Assembly (NCBI RefSeq): GCF_001456115.1
Contig: NZ_CP013264.1
Location: forward strand, 1,313,501-1,377,500
DNA: 64,000 bases
From: Sphingobium baderi
GTDB lineage: Bacteria; Pseudomonadota; Alphaproteobacteria; Sphingomonadales; Sphingomonadaceae
Direction of reading: 5' to 3'
Below are positions 35,049 to 43,517 of this stretch, piece by piece (the first letter of the stretch is position 1; the number at the start of each line of letters is the position of its first letter). The notes beneath the pieces were generated by a model. The model had not been told where the DNA came from. It was given only the letters and a program-made list of their open reading frames with translations, and made no database searches. The position numbers and the translations under genes are program-made.

Positions 35049-35050
35049 TC

Positions 35051-35935
35051 ATGAACGACGTTCAATCCTATGCATTGGGACGCGGGGAATCGCAGGCTCC
35101 GGTCATGCTGTCCGGACTCGACCGGCTGGGCGAAAAGCTTGGCCGGCGCATCCGCACACTGATCGAGCCGATTTCCGGCATCCGCCCGCATGTGACCGCT
35201 GAAGCGACCCGCGTGCTGGAATTCGGCATGTGGTCGGGCGAACTGCCCGACTTCTCCAGCATTTCCTTCTATCGCCTGACCCCGCTCAAGGGGCAGATGC
35301 TGCTGCGGATGGACGCGGCGATGATTTCGGTGCTGGTCGACTGCTTTTATGGCGGCGTCGGCAATCGCCCCATGCCGTCCAAGGGGGAATTCACGCCTAC
35401 CGAAGACCGGTTGATCGCGCGGATCGCCGAAGCGCTCGTAACGCGGCTGATGGAATGTTGGGGCGAGGTGATCGCTCTCGACGCCGGCTTGGTCGCGCGT
35501 GAGACCGGGCTAGGTTTTGCCGCCGCCGCGCAGCCGAGCGACCAGATGGTGCTGCAACGCTTCACGATCAGCCTCAGCCGCGATCAGTCATGGCCGATCG
35601 ACCTGCTGTTTCCGCTTTCCGCCCTGCGGGGCGTCGAGGCGCTGATGGGCGTTCGGATGCCCACGGACGAAGAACATGTCGATCCCGTCTGGCAGGCGCG
35701 TATCGCCCGCCAGATGCAGGACATCCGCCTGCCAGCGCGCACTGTGCTGGCGCGGCCCAATCTTTCGCTCGCCGATCTGATGCAGCTCAAGGCGGGCGAC
35801 GTCATCCCCGTGACCATCGGACGCAGCCTGCCGCTGATCGTCGGCGACCGTATCGTGGCGCACGGAACCATCGGTGAACAGGATGGCCGCGCCGCCTTCC
35901 AGATCGAAAAGCTTGCACAAGGACCGGATCAATGA
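35051..35935 (+). CDS. fliM: Flagellar motor switch protein FliM (short N-terminus)
   Basis: 294 residues against about 334 in E. coli. The middle domain has SGLDRLGEKLGRRIRT and the GGxG loop (CFYGGVGNRP); the C-terminal SpoA domain has LSLADLMQLKAGDVIPV. The usual N-terminal CheY-phosphate-binding peptide (LSQxEIDALL type) is absent; an upstream in-frame stop at 35009 rules out a longer start. It forms the C ring with FliG and FliN. It overlaps fliN by 4 bases. Confidence 0.9.
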   Translation: MNDVQSYALGRGESQAPVMLSGLDRLGEKLGRRIRTLIEPISGIRPHVTAEATRVLEFGMWSGELPDFSSISFYRLTPLKGQMLLRMDAAMISVLVDCFYGGVGNRPMPSKGEFTPTEDRLIARIAEALVTRLMECWGEVIALDAGLVARETGLGFAAAAQPSDQMVLQRFTISLSRDQSWPIDLLFPLSALRGVEALMGVRMPTDEEHVDPVWQARIARQMQDIRLPARTVLARPNLSLADLMQLKAGDVIPVTIGRSLPLIVGDRIVAHGTIGEQDGRAAFQIEKLAQGPDQ

Positions 35936-36267
35936 GTGACATGACAGAAGCGCCGCGCATGGACCGGCATGAGGATGCCGCGGTCGGCATGGCCTCCAAC
36001 CGCCAGTTCAAGCTGCTGGCGGACATTCCCGTCCGCATGTCGGTGGAAGTGGGATCGACGTCCCTGCGCCTGGCGGAGGTCATGGACCTGGCCGAAGGCT
36101 CCATCGTGGAACTGGACCGTCAGGCCGATGATCTGCTCGACATCATGGTGAACGGCGCGCTGATCGCCAAGGGCGAGGTGGTGACGGTCAATGGCCGATA
36201 TGGCATCCGCATCGTCGATATTGCCGCCACCGAAACCCGTCTGGCGGGCGTCGAGCGGCGCGGCTGA
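35932..36267 (+). CDS. fliN: Flagellar motor switch protein FliN
   Basis: 111 residues, a single SpoA domain with a short leader: FKLLADIPVRMSVEVG, LRLAEVMDLAEGSIVELDR and VNGRYGIRIVDI are the FliN signatures. It forms the bottom of the C ring with FliM and helps dock the export ATPase complex through FliH. An 84-base gap with a small hairpin follows before fliO. Confidence 0.96.
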   Translation: MSDMTEAPRMDRHEDAAVGMASNRQFKLLADIPVRMSVEVGSTSLRLAEVMDLAEGSIVELDRQADDLLDIMVNGALIAKGEVVTVNGRYGIRIVDIAATETRLAGVERRG

Positions 36268-36326
36268 TCGCAGGCGCAAGTCTTTTCGCTTGCGTTGCGG
36301 GCCGTTCTTGCGGATCGGATGGCGCA

Positions 36327-36334
36327 TTAACCAT
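36327..36334 (+). promoter_or_regulatory. TTAACCAT octamer before fliO
   Basis: The octamer TTAACCAT, identical to the first unit of the CtrA-like box at 25634, lies 18 bases before the fliO start. A 6-bp hairpin (CGCAAG/CTTGCG, 36275-36294) lies further upstream. Together they suggest a separate promoter for fliOPQR-flhB, but the match is a single half-site. Confidence 0.3.
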
Positions 36335-36351
36335 AGTCGCGGGGCCGCTTC

Positions 36352-36615
36352 ATGTTCTGGTACTTCGTCAAACTGCTGATCCTGCTGCCGCTGGTCGGCG
36401 GCATGGCCTTCGGCGCGCTGTGGCTGTGGCGCAAATATCAGCCCGGCATGATGGCGGGTCAGGACGGCCGGTCGCTCAAACTGCTTGAGGCATTGCCGAT
36501 GGGGACGTTCGGCAAGCTGGCGGTGGTGGAGTTTGAGGGGAAGAAAATCCTGCTGTCCGTCACGCGCGGGCGGATCGAGAAGATCGCGGAAGGCGATCCG
36601 TTCCGTGCGCGTTAA
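36352..36615 (+). CDS. fliO: Flagellar export protein FliO
   Basis: 87 residues. One membrane helix near the N-terminus ([19 protein letters not shown]) is followed by a small cytoplasmic domain with [22 protein letters not shown], typical of FliO. It helps FliP assemble into the export gate. It overlaps the start of fliP by 11 bases. Confidence 0.9.
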   Translation: MFWYFVKLLILLPLVGGMAFGALWLWRKYQPGMMAGQDGRSLKLLEALPMGTFGKLAVVEFEGKKILLSVTRGRIEKIAEGDPFRAR

Positions 36616-37387
36616 GACGCTTCTGATCGGTTTTGCACTGCTGGGGGGCGGGTTGCTGCTCGTCCATCCGGCGTTGGCGCAGGCGGTTCCGGCGGCACCC
36701 GTCGACAATGGCGGCGCGCTGAGCCGGGCCATGGGGCAGATTTCCGGCGATGGCCGCCCATTGTCGCTGAGTTTGCAGATCCTGGTGCTGATGAGCCTGC
36801 TGACGGTGCTGCCGTCGCTCGTGCTCATGATGACCAGCTTCACGCGCATCATCATCGTGCTGTCGCTGTTGCGGCAGGCGCTGGGATTGCAACAGACGCC
36901 GCCCAATCAGGTGCTGGTGGGCCTCGCGCTGTTCCTCTCGCTGTTCGTGATGCGCCCTTCCATCGACCAGATCAACGCGCAGGCGTTCGATCCCTATGGC
37001 AAGGGCCAGATTTCCATCGAGGAAGCGGTGGGCCGCTCCGGCAAGGTGCTGCACGGCTTCATGGTGAAGCAGACGCGGGAGACGGACCTCAAGCTGTTCG
37101 CCAATATGGCCGAAGCGCCCGCTTTCCGGTCGTCCGCCGACATTCCCTTTTCAATCCTGCTGCCCGCCTTCGTGACGAGCGAACTCAAGACCGCCTTCCA
37201 GATCGGCTTCATGATCTTCCTGCCGTTCCTCATCATCGACCTTGTCGTGGCGTCCACCTTGATGGCGCTGGGCATGATGATGCTGTCGCCGACGATCATA
37301 TCCATGCCGTTCAAGCTGCTGCTGTTCGTGCTGGTCGATGGCTGGGCGCTGACCATGGGGTCGCTCGCCGGCTCCTTCGCGACATAG
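36605..37387 (+). CDS. fliP: Flagellar export gate protein FliP
   Basis: 260 residues from a GTG inside the end of fliO, giving a cleavable signal peptide ([22 protein letters not shown]). Motifs include [22 protein letters not shown] and the C-terminal helices beginning [19 protein letters not shown], all standard. It forms the core of the FliPQR gate. Confidence 0.97.
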   Translation: MRVKTLLIGFALLGGGLLLVHPALAQAVPAAPVDNGGALSRAMGQISGDGRPLSLSLQILVLMSLLTVLPSLVLMMTSFTRIIIVLSLLRQALGLQQTPPNQVLVGLALFLSLFVMRPSIDQINAQAFDPYGKGQISIEEAVGRSGKVLHGFMVKQTRETDLKLFANMAEAPAFRSSADIPFSILLPAFVTSELKTAFQIGFMIFLPFLIIDLVVASTLMALGMMMLSPTIISMPFKLLLFVLVDGWALTMGSLAGSFAT

Positions 37388-37397
37388 GGCCGGACCG

Positions 37398-37670
37398 ATG
37401 GAGAACGCCGATTTCTTCATGGGGCTGGCGCAGCAGGCGCTGTGGATCACGGCGCTGGCGGCGGCGCCGATCCTGATTCCGGCCCTGATCGCGGGCGTGC
37501 TGATCGGCATGGTGCAGGCCGCGACCTCCATCAACGAACAGACGTTGAGCTTCATTCCCAAGATCATCGTGGTGTGCGCCATGCTGGCGCTGTTCGGCGG
37601 GTCGATCATGGTGCTGGTCGCGGACTTCACTCGCGAAATATTTGAGCGGATACCGGACCTGCTGCAATGA
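37398..37670 (+). CDS. fliQ: Flagellar export gate protein FliQ
   Basis: 90 residues with two membrane helices and the family motif IGMVQAATSINEQTLSFIPK. It is one of the small gate subunits around FliP. It starts 10 bases after fliP and overlaps fliR by 4 bases. Confidence 0.96.
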   Translation: MENADFFMGLAQQALWITALAAAPILIPALIAGVLIGMVQAATSINEQTLSFIPKIIVVCAMLALFGGSIMVLVADFTREIFERIPDLLQ

Positions 37671-38449
37671 TGGCGCCCGGCTTTGCGGGCGTGGAAACAC
37701 AGCTCTGGATCTGGCTGATCGCGATGATCCGGCCCGGAGCGGCCTTTATCGCCGCGCCGGTATTCGGTGCGCCCGCGGTGCCGTTGCAGTTGCGGCTGAT
37801 CCTGTCGCTGGCGCTGGGGCTGGCGGCGCTCAACGCCGTGCCGATCCATCTGCCGCAGGACGGCGTGGCGAGCTTCGAAGGCGTGATGCTGGTCGCGGGG
37901 GAAGTGCTGGCCGGGCTTGCCATGGGGTTCGCCGTGCAGATCGGCTATGCCGCCGCCTTCGTCGCGGGGGAGGCGATCGGCAACAGCATGGGCCTGGGCT
38001 TCGCCGCGATGGTCGATCCGCAATCGGGCCAGTCGACACAGGTGGTGGGGCAGTTCCTGTCCATCCTCGCAACCTTCCTGCTGCTGGCGATGGACGGGCA
38101 TCTGATGCTGGCGAGCTTCGTGGTGCAAAGCTATCAGGCGCTGCCGCCGGGCGCGGCGATGCTGAGCAACGATGCGGTGTGGCACCTGATCGAATTTGGC
38201 GGGGCGCTGCTGGGGGCGGGCGTGACCATCGCGCTGCCGGTGGGCTTCGCGCTGGTGCTGGTGCAGATCGTGATGGGAATGCTGGCGCGGACCGCGCCTT
38301 CGCTCAACCTGTTCGCCGTTGGGATGCCGGTTGCGCTGATGGCGGGACTGGTGCTGCTCGCCATCGCCACGCCGGTGATGGGCGAGGGCATTGCCGCCGC
38401 GCTCAAGGCCGGGCTGGAGCAGGCCCAGTCGATCGCGGAAGGACGCTGA
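37667..38449 (+). CDS. fliR: Flagellar export gate protein FliR
   Basis: 260 residues with about six membrane helices; GPAFVAGE-like positions read AAAFVAGEAIGNSMGLGFAAM, and MVDPQSGQST is conserved. It completes the FliPQR gate. It overlaps fliQ and is followed 3 bases later by flhB. Confidence 0.95.
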   Translation: MMAPGFAGVETQLWIWLIAMIRPGAAFIAAPVFGAPAVPLQLRLILSLALGLAALNAVPIHLPQDGVASFEGVMLVAGEVLAGLAMGFAVQIGYAAAFVAGEAIGNSMGLGFAAMVDPQSGQSTQVVGQFLSILATFLLLAMDGHLMLASFVVQSYQALPPGAAMLSNDAVWHLIEFGGALLGAGVTIALPVGFALVLVQIVMGMLARTAPSLNLFAVGMPVALMAGLVLLAIATPVMGEGIAAALKAGLEQAQSIAEGR

Positions 38450-38452
38450 GCC

Positions 38453-39586
38453 ATGGCGGAGGGCAATAGCGGCGAAAAGACCGAAAAGCCGACACAGAAG
38501 AAATTGCAGGACGCCGCCAAGAAGGGCGACATCCTCCAGTCCCGCGAGCTGGGAACCGCGCTGGTGGTGATGGCGGGAATCGGCTGGCTGGCGGTGATGG
38601 GGCCTTCGCTTGTCGAGGCTTTGTCGCACATGCTGATCGAAGCGCTGCGTTTCCGGCGGGAGGATATTGTCGACTTCGCGCCCGCCGACCGGGGCATGGC
38701 GCTGCTGTCGGGGATCGCGCTGCCGGTGGGCGGCATATTGCTGGCGACGCTGATCGCCGCCATCGCCGCGCCCGCGCTGCTGGGATCGCTGGGGTTTCGG
38801 CCGGGAGCGTTCGCGCCCAAGGCGTCGAAGCTCAATCCGGCATCGGGCCTCAAGCGCATGTTCGGCGTCAACGGGCTTATCGAATTGATGAAATCCATGG
38901 CGAAGGTCGGCTTGCTCGGCGCGATCGGCGCGTGGGTGATCTGGGACCGGCTGACGGCTATAGTCGGGCTGGGCAAGGCTGGCGTCGCGCCCGCCATGTC
39001 GAGCCTGGGCGACATGTTCATCATGACCTGCCTCATCATGGCGGGCGGGCTGTTTCTGATCGCGGGGATCGACGTGCCCGCGCAAATCTTCCAGCGGGGC
39101 AAGCGTCTCGCCATGTCGAAGCAGGACTTGAAGGACGAGAATAAGGAAAGCGAAGGATCGCCCGAACTCAAGGGGCATATCCGCCGCAAGCAATATGAGG
39201 TGCTGAACGGGTCGACCCGTCAGGCCGTGGCCGAAGCCAGCGTCATCATCACCAACCCGACCCATTTCGCCGTCGCGCTGCGCTACAAGCCGGGCGAAGA
39301 CCCAGCGCCCATCGTCGTGGCGCGCGGCTGTGACGCCATCGCGGCCGCCATCCGTGATCTGGCCGATCAAAATGGCGTTCCCGTCATGCAATTTCCCGAA
39401 CTGGCGCGCGCGGTCTACTTCACGTCGCGGGCCGGGCAGGTCATCAATGAAGGGCTATATATGGCGGTTGCGACCGTATTGGCCTTCGTTTTCCGCGTGG
39501 AAAACCGCATGGCGAGCGAAATGGACCGGCCCTTCATCACCGTGCCCGACGACCTGCGTTTCGACGCAGACGGGCAGAAGATGTGA
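38453..39586 (+). CDS. flhB: Flagellar export specificity switch FlhB
   Basis: 377 residues. Four membrane helices are followed by a cytoplasmic domain with the autocleavage site N268-P269-T270-H271 (VIITNPTHFAVAL). Cleavage after Asn lets the export gate change from hook to filament substrates, under FliK control. The N-terminal GEKTEKPTQKKLQDAAKKGD is typical. It ends the long fliE-to-flhB series. Confidence 0.97.
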   Translation: MAEGNSGEKTEKPTQKKLQDAAKKGDILQSRELGTALVVMAGIGWLAVMGPSLVEALSHMLIEALRFRREDIVDFAPADRGMALLSGIALPVGGILLATLIAAIAAPALLGSLGFRPGAFAPKASKLNPASGLKRMFGVNGLIELMKSMAKVGLLGAIGAWVIWDRLTAIVGLGKAGVAPAMSSLGDMFIMTCLIMAGGLFLIAGIDVPAQIFQRGKRLAMSKQDLKDENKESEGSPELKGHIRRKQYEVLNGSTRQAVAEASVIITNPTHFAVALRYKPGEDPAPIVVARGCDAIAAAIRDLADQNGVPVMQFPELARAVYFTSRAGQVINEGLYMAVATVLAFVFRVENRMASEMDRPFITVPDDLRFDADGQKM

Positions 39587-39617
39587 CAGGCCGGCAAAAA
39601 AACGCGATATGGTGAAT

Positions 39618-39644
39618 TAAAGTTTAGCCGCGATCATCCGTATT
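39618..39644 (+). promoter_or_regulatory. Candidate sigma-28 (FliA) promoter of the gene at 39676
   Basis: TAAA (39618-39621), 15 bases, then TCCGTATT (39637-39644), with seven of eight -10-like bases shared with the motA site. Start of transcription near 39651, about 25 bases before the ATG. Confidence 0.62.
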
Positions 39645-39675
39645 CCCTTCATGGGGACGCATTAGGATGTGCGTC

Positions 39676-40146
39676 ATGAGCGACTATCTGTCGAAGAGCG
39701 AGATATCCTCTGCGGATCGGGCATCGGCCCGGCCCAATGCCGTGCCCGCCGTTTCGGCCGCCCAGTCCGTGACCGTGAAGCCGGACAATGGCGATGCCGC
39801 AGCCTCTCGCGGGCGCGCTCCCGCGCTGCCGGCCCGCGATCAGGCGGCCTTCGAGGAAGAGATTGCGGGCGCCGCGGAATATGCGCGCATCCATGCGGAA
39901 ATCGCGGACATCATGGCCGATATGCGGACCGACCCGGCCGCCTCGGTGGCCGCGGCGACCTCGCGGATCGAAGCCATGCTGCCGACGCCGATCATCATCG
40001 TGCCGTTGCCGCCCGCCAGCAAGGAAGCGGTGGAAAGCACCGTGATGCTCGCGCGGCGGATGGCCGATCAATCGCGCTACGCCCATGCGGCGCAGGCGCA
40101 TATGAAACGCGGCACGGTGGATCAGATCCTGTCCGCGGTGGTTTGA
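39676..40146 (+). CDS. Uncharacterised protein, probably flagellum-linked
   Basis: 156 residues from the ATG at 39676 with AGGA 8 bases upstream (an ATG at 39667 overlaps that site). I do not recognise the family. There is no signal peptide or membrane helix. The first 60 residues are Ala/Ser/Pro-rich and probably disordered; residues 60-150 look helical, with FEEEIAGAAEYARIHAEIAD, a short hydrophobic strand PTPIIIVPLP and a Lys/Arg-rich end. It lies between flhB and fliD under its own sigma-28-type promoter, so a late role (motor, filament or chaperone) is inferred. Confidence 0.75.
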   Translation: MSDYLSKSEISSADRASARPNAVPAVSAAQSVTVKPDNGDAAASRGRAPALPARDQAAFEEEIAGAAEYARIHAEIADIMADMRTDPAASVAAATSRIEAMLPTPIIIVPLPPASKEAVESTVMLARRMADQSRYAHAAQAHMKRGTVDQILSAVV

Positions 40147-40190
40147 AAATCCATTGCCGCCGATGGGCGGCGCTTGACGAAAATCTTTCC

Positions 40191-40217
40191 TAAAGGTCTT
40201 GGCGCTAGGGCCGTTCT
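40191..40217 (+). promoter_or_regulatory. Sigma-28 (FliA) promoter of fliD-fliS
   Basis: TAAA (40191-40194), 15 bases, then GCCGTTCT (40210-40217), one base different from the fliC -10 element. Start of transcription near 40224, 16 bases before the fliD ATG. Confidence 0.75.
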
Positions 40218-40239
40218 TCCATTCTGAAAGGACGGGCAC

Positions 40240-41649
40240 ATGACCTCGGTTAGCAGCAGTATCTCAACAGCGCTGGGCGTCGGGTCGGGCATTGACACCA
40301 ATGCGCTGGTTTCCAGCCTGGTGAGCGCCGCCCGCGATCCCAAGCAAAAGGTCATCACCGACCGCCAGAGCCTGAACAGCGCGCGTATTTCCGCGCTCGC
40401 TTCAGCGTCCAGTTCGCTCGATGCGTTTGCCGATGCGCTGAACAGCCTGCTTTCGGGCACGGGTTATTCCGGCGTGCCCGCCTCAAACGATCCCAGCGTC
40501 GCGACGGTCAGCGCTCTGCCGGGCGGCACGCCGCAGGGCCTGCCCGCGCAGCTTCAGGTGCAGCAGCTTGCCTCCGGTCGCACGCTTGCGACGGCGCCGG
40601 ACCCCAATGTGTCGGCCACGGCCCTCGTCGGGGCGGGCACGCTGACCCTGACGGTGGGCAATGGCGCGCCCAAGAATATCGTCCTCACCGCATCGAGCAC
40701 CTATGCCGACCTGGTGAGCGCCATCAATAGCAGCGGAACCGGCGTTACCGCCTCGCTCGTCACCGATACGCAGGGAACGCGGCTGGTGATGAAAGGCGCG
40801 AGCGGAGAGGCCAACGACTTCTCGCTGAGCGCCGATTCCGCCGAACTGGAAAAATTCGCCTGGTCGAAGGCGGGGCCGAACGCCAATTCTTCCTTCACTT
40901 CCGCGTCGACGGCCCAGGATGCGATCATCCTGCTGGACGGCGTGGAGCAGCATTACGCCACCAACACCGTCGATACGGCCATTCCCTATCTGCGGATCGA
41001 CCTCAACAAGGCGTCGCCGGGCACATCCGTCACGCTGGCCACGACCGAGCCGACCACGTCGATGCGCGACCTGATGGTGGAATTCGTCGATGCCTACAAC
41101 ACGCTGATGAAGGCGCTGAACACCGCGACGTCGAAAGGCGCCGATTCCTCCAGCGCGGGCGTGCTGAACGGCGAATCCTCCATCCGCGACATGAAGCGCC
41201 AGCTTTCGCAGATGACGTCGGCGGCGCTGTCTCCCACCGGTGCATACAAGACGCTGGCGGATCTGGGCGTCACGACCAATCGCGACGGCACGCTGACGCT
41301 GGACACCAAGACATTGGACAAGGCGATGGCGGCCGATCCGTCCGCGATCACGCAATTGCTCAATCCGGCGGTCAAATCCGGCAGCAATCCGGGTCTGGCC
41401 GGTCTGATGGACAATGTGCGCGACAATATCCAGCAGAAGGACGGTCCCCTCGCCAGCGCGCAGAGCAAATATGATGCGCTGGCAAAGAACCTGTCCGCGC
41501 AGCTTGAGAAACTGAGCGACCAGATGACGGATTATCAGGCGCAGCTCACGAAAATCTACACGGCCATGGAAACGCGGTTGACCGCGCTCAAGGCCACCCA
41601 GAGCTATCTGAAACAGCAGATCGACTCCTGGAACAACAGCGACAATTAA
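40240..41649 (+). CDS. fliD: Flagellar filament cap protein FliD
   Basis: 469 residues. The N-terminal ALGVGSGIDTNALVSSLV and the C-terminal coiled-coil ending SQLEK-like (ALAKNLSAQLEKLSDQM; TALKATQSYLKQQIDSW) are the FliD signatures. It caps the growing filament and folds exported flagellin. It is followed 17 bases later by fliS. Confidence 0.96.
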   Translation: MTSVSSSISTALGVGSGIDTNALVSSLVSAARDPKQKVITDRQSLNSARISALASASSSLDAFADALNSLLSGTGYSGVPASNDPSVATVSALPGGTPQGLPAQLQVQQLASGRTLATAPDPNVSATALVGAGTLTLTVGNGAPKNIVLTASSTYADLVSAINSSGTGVTASLVTDTQGTRLVMKGASGEANDFSLSADSAELEKFAWSKAGPNANSSFTSASTAQDAIILLDGVEQHYATNTVDTAIPYLRIDLNKASPGTSVTLATTEPTTSMRDLMVEFVDAYNTLMKALNTATSKGADSSSAGVLNGESSIRDMKRQLSQMTSAALSPTGAYKTLADLGVTTNRDGTLTLDTKTLDKAMAADPSAITQLLNPAVKSGSNPGLAGLMDNVRDNIQQKDGPLASAQSKYDALAKNLSAQLEKLSDQMTDYQAQLTKIYTAMETRLTALKATQSYLKQQIDSWNNSDN

Positions 41650-41666
41650 GCAGGGACGCAAGGGCA

Positions 41667-42062
41667 ATGTTCTATAATCAGGGATATGCGGGCAATATGG
41701 CGGCGCGGCGCTATGCGGCCGTCCATTCGGGTGCGCGAACGCAAGGCGCGACGCCCCATGCGCTGGTGAAGATCCTGTTCGACGAATTGCTGATCGCGCT
41801 GGAAGCCACCGTGCTGGCCGAGCGGCAGAACGACCGGCTGAAGGTGTCGGACAAGCAGGCGCGCGCCATGTCCATCCTCTTTGCGCTCGAATCCAGTCTC
41901 GATTTCGACAAGGGTGGCGACATCGCCATCGGCCTTGCCCAAATCTATCGCGAAGCGCGGCGGCTGTTGCTCGTGGGCGCGAAGGAACGCAACGCCGAGG
42001 CCGTCGAACAGGCCCGCGTCATGATCGATGAAATCGCGGATGCGTGGGGCCAGATCGGCTGA
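41667..42062 (+). CDS. fliS: Flagellin export chaperone FliS
   Basis: 131 residues, helical. TPHALVKILFDELLIALEA and LDFDKGGDIAIGLAQIYREARRLL match the FliS fold that binds the flagellin C-terminus before export. It shares a transcript with fliD, and a terminator follows 72 bases later. Confidence 0.93.
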   Translation: MFYNQGYAGNMAARRYAAVHSGARTQGATPHALVKILFDELLIALEATVLAERQNDRLKVSDKQARAMSILFALESSLDFDKGGDIAIGLAQIYREARRLLLVGAKERNAEAVEQARVMIDEIADAWGQIG

Positions 42063-42133
42063 AGCCGTCATCCGGTCCGCCTGTGCGGGGTTGCGCCTTT
42101 ACAGGCGCCCTTGTATAGGCGGCTCTCGCAAAG

Positions 42134-42159
42134 GGCGGCCCGGCGGGGGCCGCCTTTTT
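42134..42159 (+). terminator. Rho-independent terminator after fliS
   Basis: GGCGGCCC (42134-42141) pairs with GGGCCGCC (42147-42154) around a 5-base loop, followed by five T. It marks the end of the flagellar block. Confidence 0.88.
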
Positions 42160-42215
42160 GCGTTTCGCCAAATGTCTATCGGACGAATATTTATCAGCCC
42201 AGAAAGGGAAGCATC

Positions 42216-43415
42216 ATGTCGATACCGCCGCTCATGCCCGTCTACCCCCGGTGCGATGTCCGTCCGGTGCGAGGCGAAGGCTGTTACCTGATCGGCGAAC
42301 GCGGCGAACGCTATCTCGATTTCGCCAGCGGCATTGCCGTGAACCTGTTGGGTCATGGCCATCCCCGGATCGTGAAGGCGATCGCGGATCAGGCCGCCAC
42401 GCTGATGCACACGTCGAACCTCTACGGCATGCCGCTGGGCGAAAAATTCGCGCAGCGCCTGGTCGACGCGACCTTTGCCGATACGGTGTTCTTCACCAAT
42501 TCCGGCGCGGAAGCGGTGGAATGCGCGATCAAGACGGCGCGGCGCTATCATTATGTGAACGGCGCGGCGCACCGGTATAAGATCATCAGCTTCGACAATG
42601 CCTTTCATGGGCGGACGCTGGGCACCATTTCGGCCACCAGCCAGCCCAAGATGCGCGACGGGTTCGAGCCGCTGTTGCCGGGCTTCACGGTCGTGCCGTT
42701 CAACGATCTGGAAGCCGCGACGGCTGCCGTTGACGACGATACCGCCGGTTTCCTGCTGGAGCCGGTGCAGGGCGAAGGTGGCGTCACGCCCGCGACGCAG
42801 GAATTTCTGGCTGGTCTGCGTAAGCTGTGCGACGAGAAGGGGCTGCTGCTGATCCTGGACGAAGTGCAATGCGGCTATGCGCGAACCGGCACCTTCTTCG
42901 CGCATGAGCAATATGGCGTCAGGCCCGACATCATGGCCGTGGCCAAGGGGATCGGCGCTGGTTTCCCGCTGGGCGCGTGCCTTGCGACCGAGGACGCGGC
43001 CAAGGGCATGGTGTTCGGCACCCATGGTTCGACCTATGGCGGCAATCCGCTGGCGATGGCGACGGGCCTGGCCGTGCTGGACGAAGTGCTGGCGGACGGT
43101 TTCCTCGATCGCGTCAAGGCGATGGGCGCGCGGCTGCGTTCCGCGCTGGAGCAGCTTATCCCCAATCATGACGGCATGTTCGAGGATGTGCGCGGCATGG
43201 GGCTGATGCTGGGCGTCAAGATGAAGGACGCCTATGATGCGCGCGCTTTTGTGGCGCATCTGCGCGATCATCACGGGTTGCTGACGGTGTCGGCGGGGCA
43301 GAATGTCGTGCGTATCCTGCCGCCGCTGGTGATCGAGGACAGCCACGTCGCCGAATGCATCGAGCGGATTTCAGCCGGTGCGCGCAGCTTTGCCGGGGAA
43401 ACGGCGGCCGCCTGA
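42216..43415 (+). CDS. argD: Acetylornithine aminotransferase
   Basis: 399 residues from the ATG at 42216 with an AGGGA ribosome-binding site; an upstream in-frame start at 42111 precedes the fliS terminator. It is a class-III PLP aminotransferase: FTNSGAEAVECAIK, LILDEVQCGYARTGT and the PLP lysine in AVAKGIGAGFPLG. It converts N-acetylglutamate semialdehyde to acetylornithine, and may serve in succinyl-ornithine breakdown too. argF follows at 43518. Confidence 0.93.
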   Translation: MSIPPLMPVYPRCDVRPVRGEGCYLIGERGERYLDFASGIAVNLLGHGHPRIVKAIADQAATLMHTSNLYGMPLGEKFAQRLVDATFADTVFFTNSGAEAVECAIKTARRYHYVNGAAHRYKIISFDNAFHGRTLGTISATSQPKMRDGFEPLLPGFTVVPFNDLEAATAAVDDDTAGFLLEPVQGEGGVTPATQEFLAGLRKLCDEKGLLLILDEVQCGYARTGTFFAHEQYGVRPDIMAVAKGIGAGFPLGACLATEDAAKGMVFGTHGSTYGGNPLAMATGLAVLDEVLADGFLDRVKAMGARLRSALEQLIPNHDGMFEDVRGMGLMLGVKMKDAYDARAFVAHLRDHHGLLTVSAGQNVVRILPPLVIEDSHVAECIERISAGARSFAGETAAA

Positions 43416-43517
43416 CATCATCTTCCCTATCCGTTCGCTTCGCGTGACGTCGAGGAGCCTTGCACGGCGTTTCCCGACCAGCGCGAAACGGACGGAATAT
43501 GGGAATGGAGGTTATTC

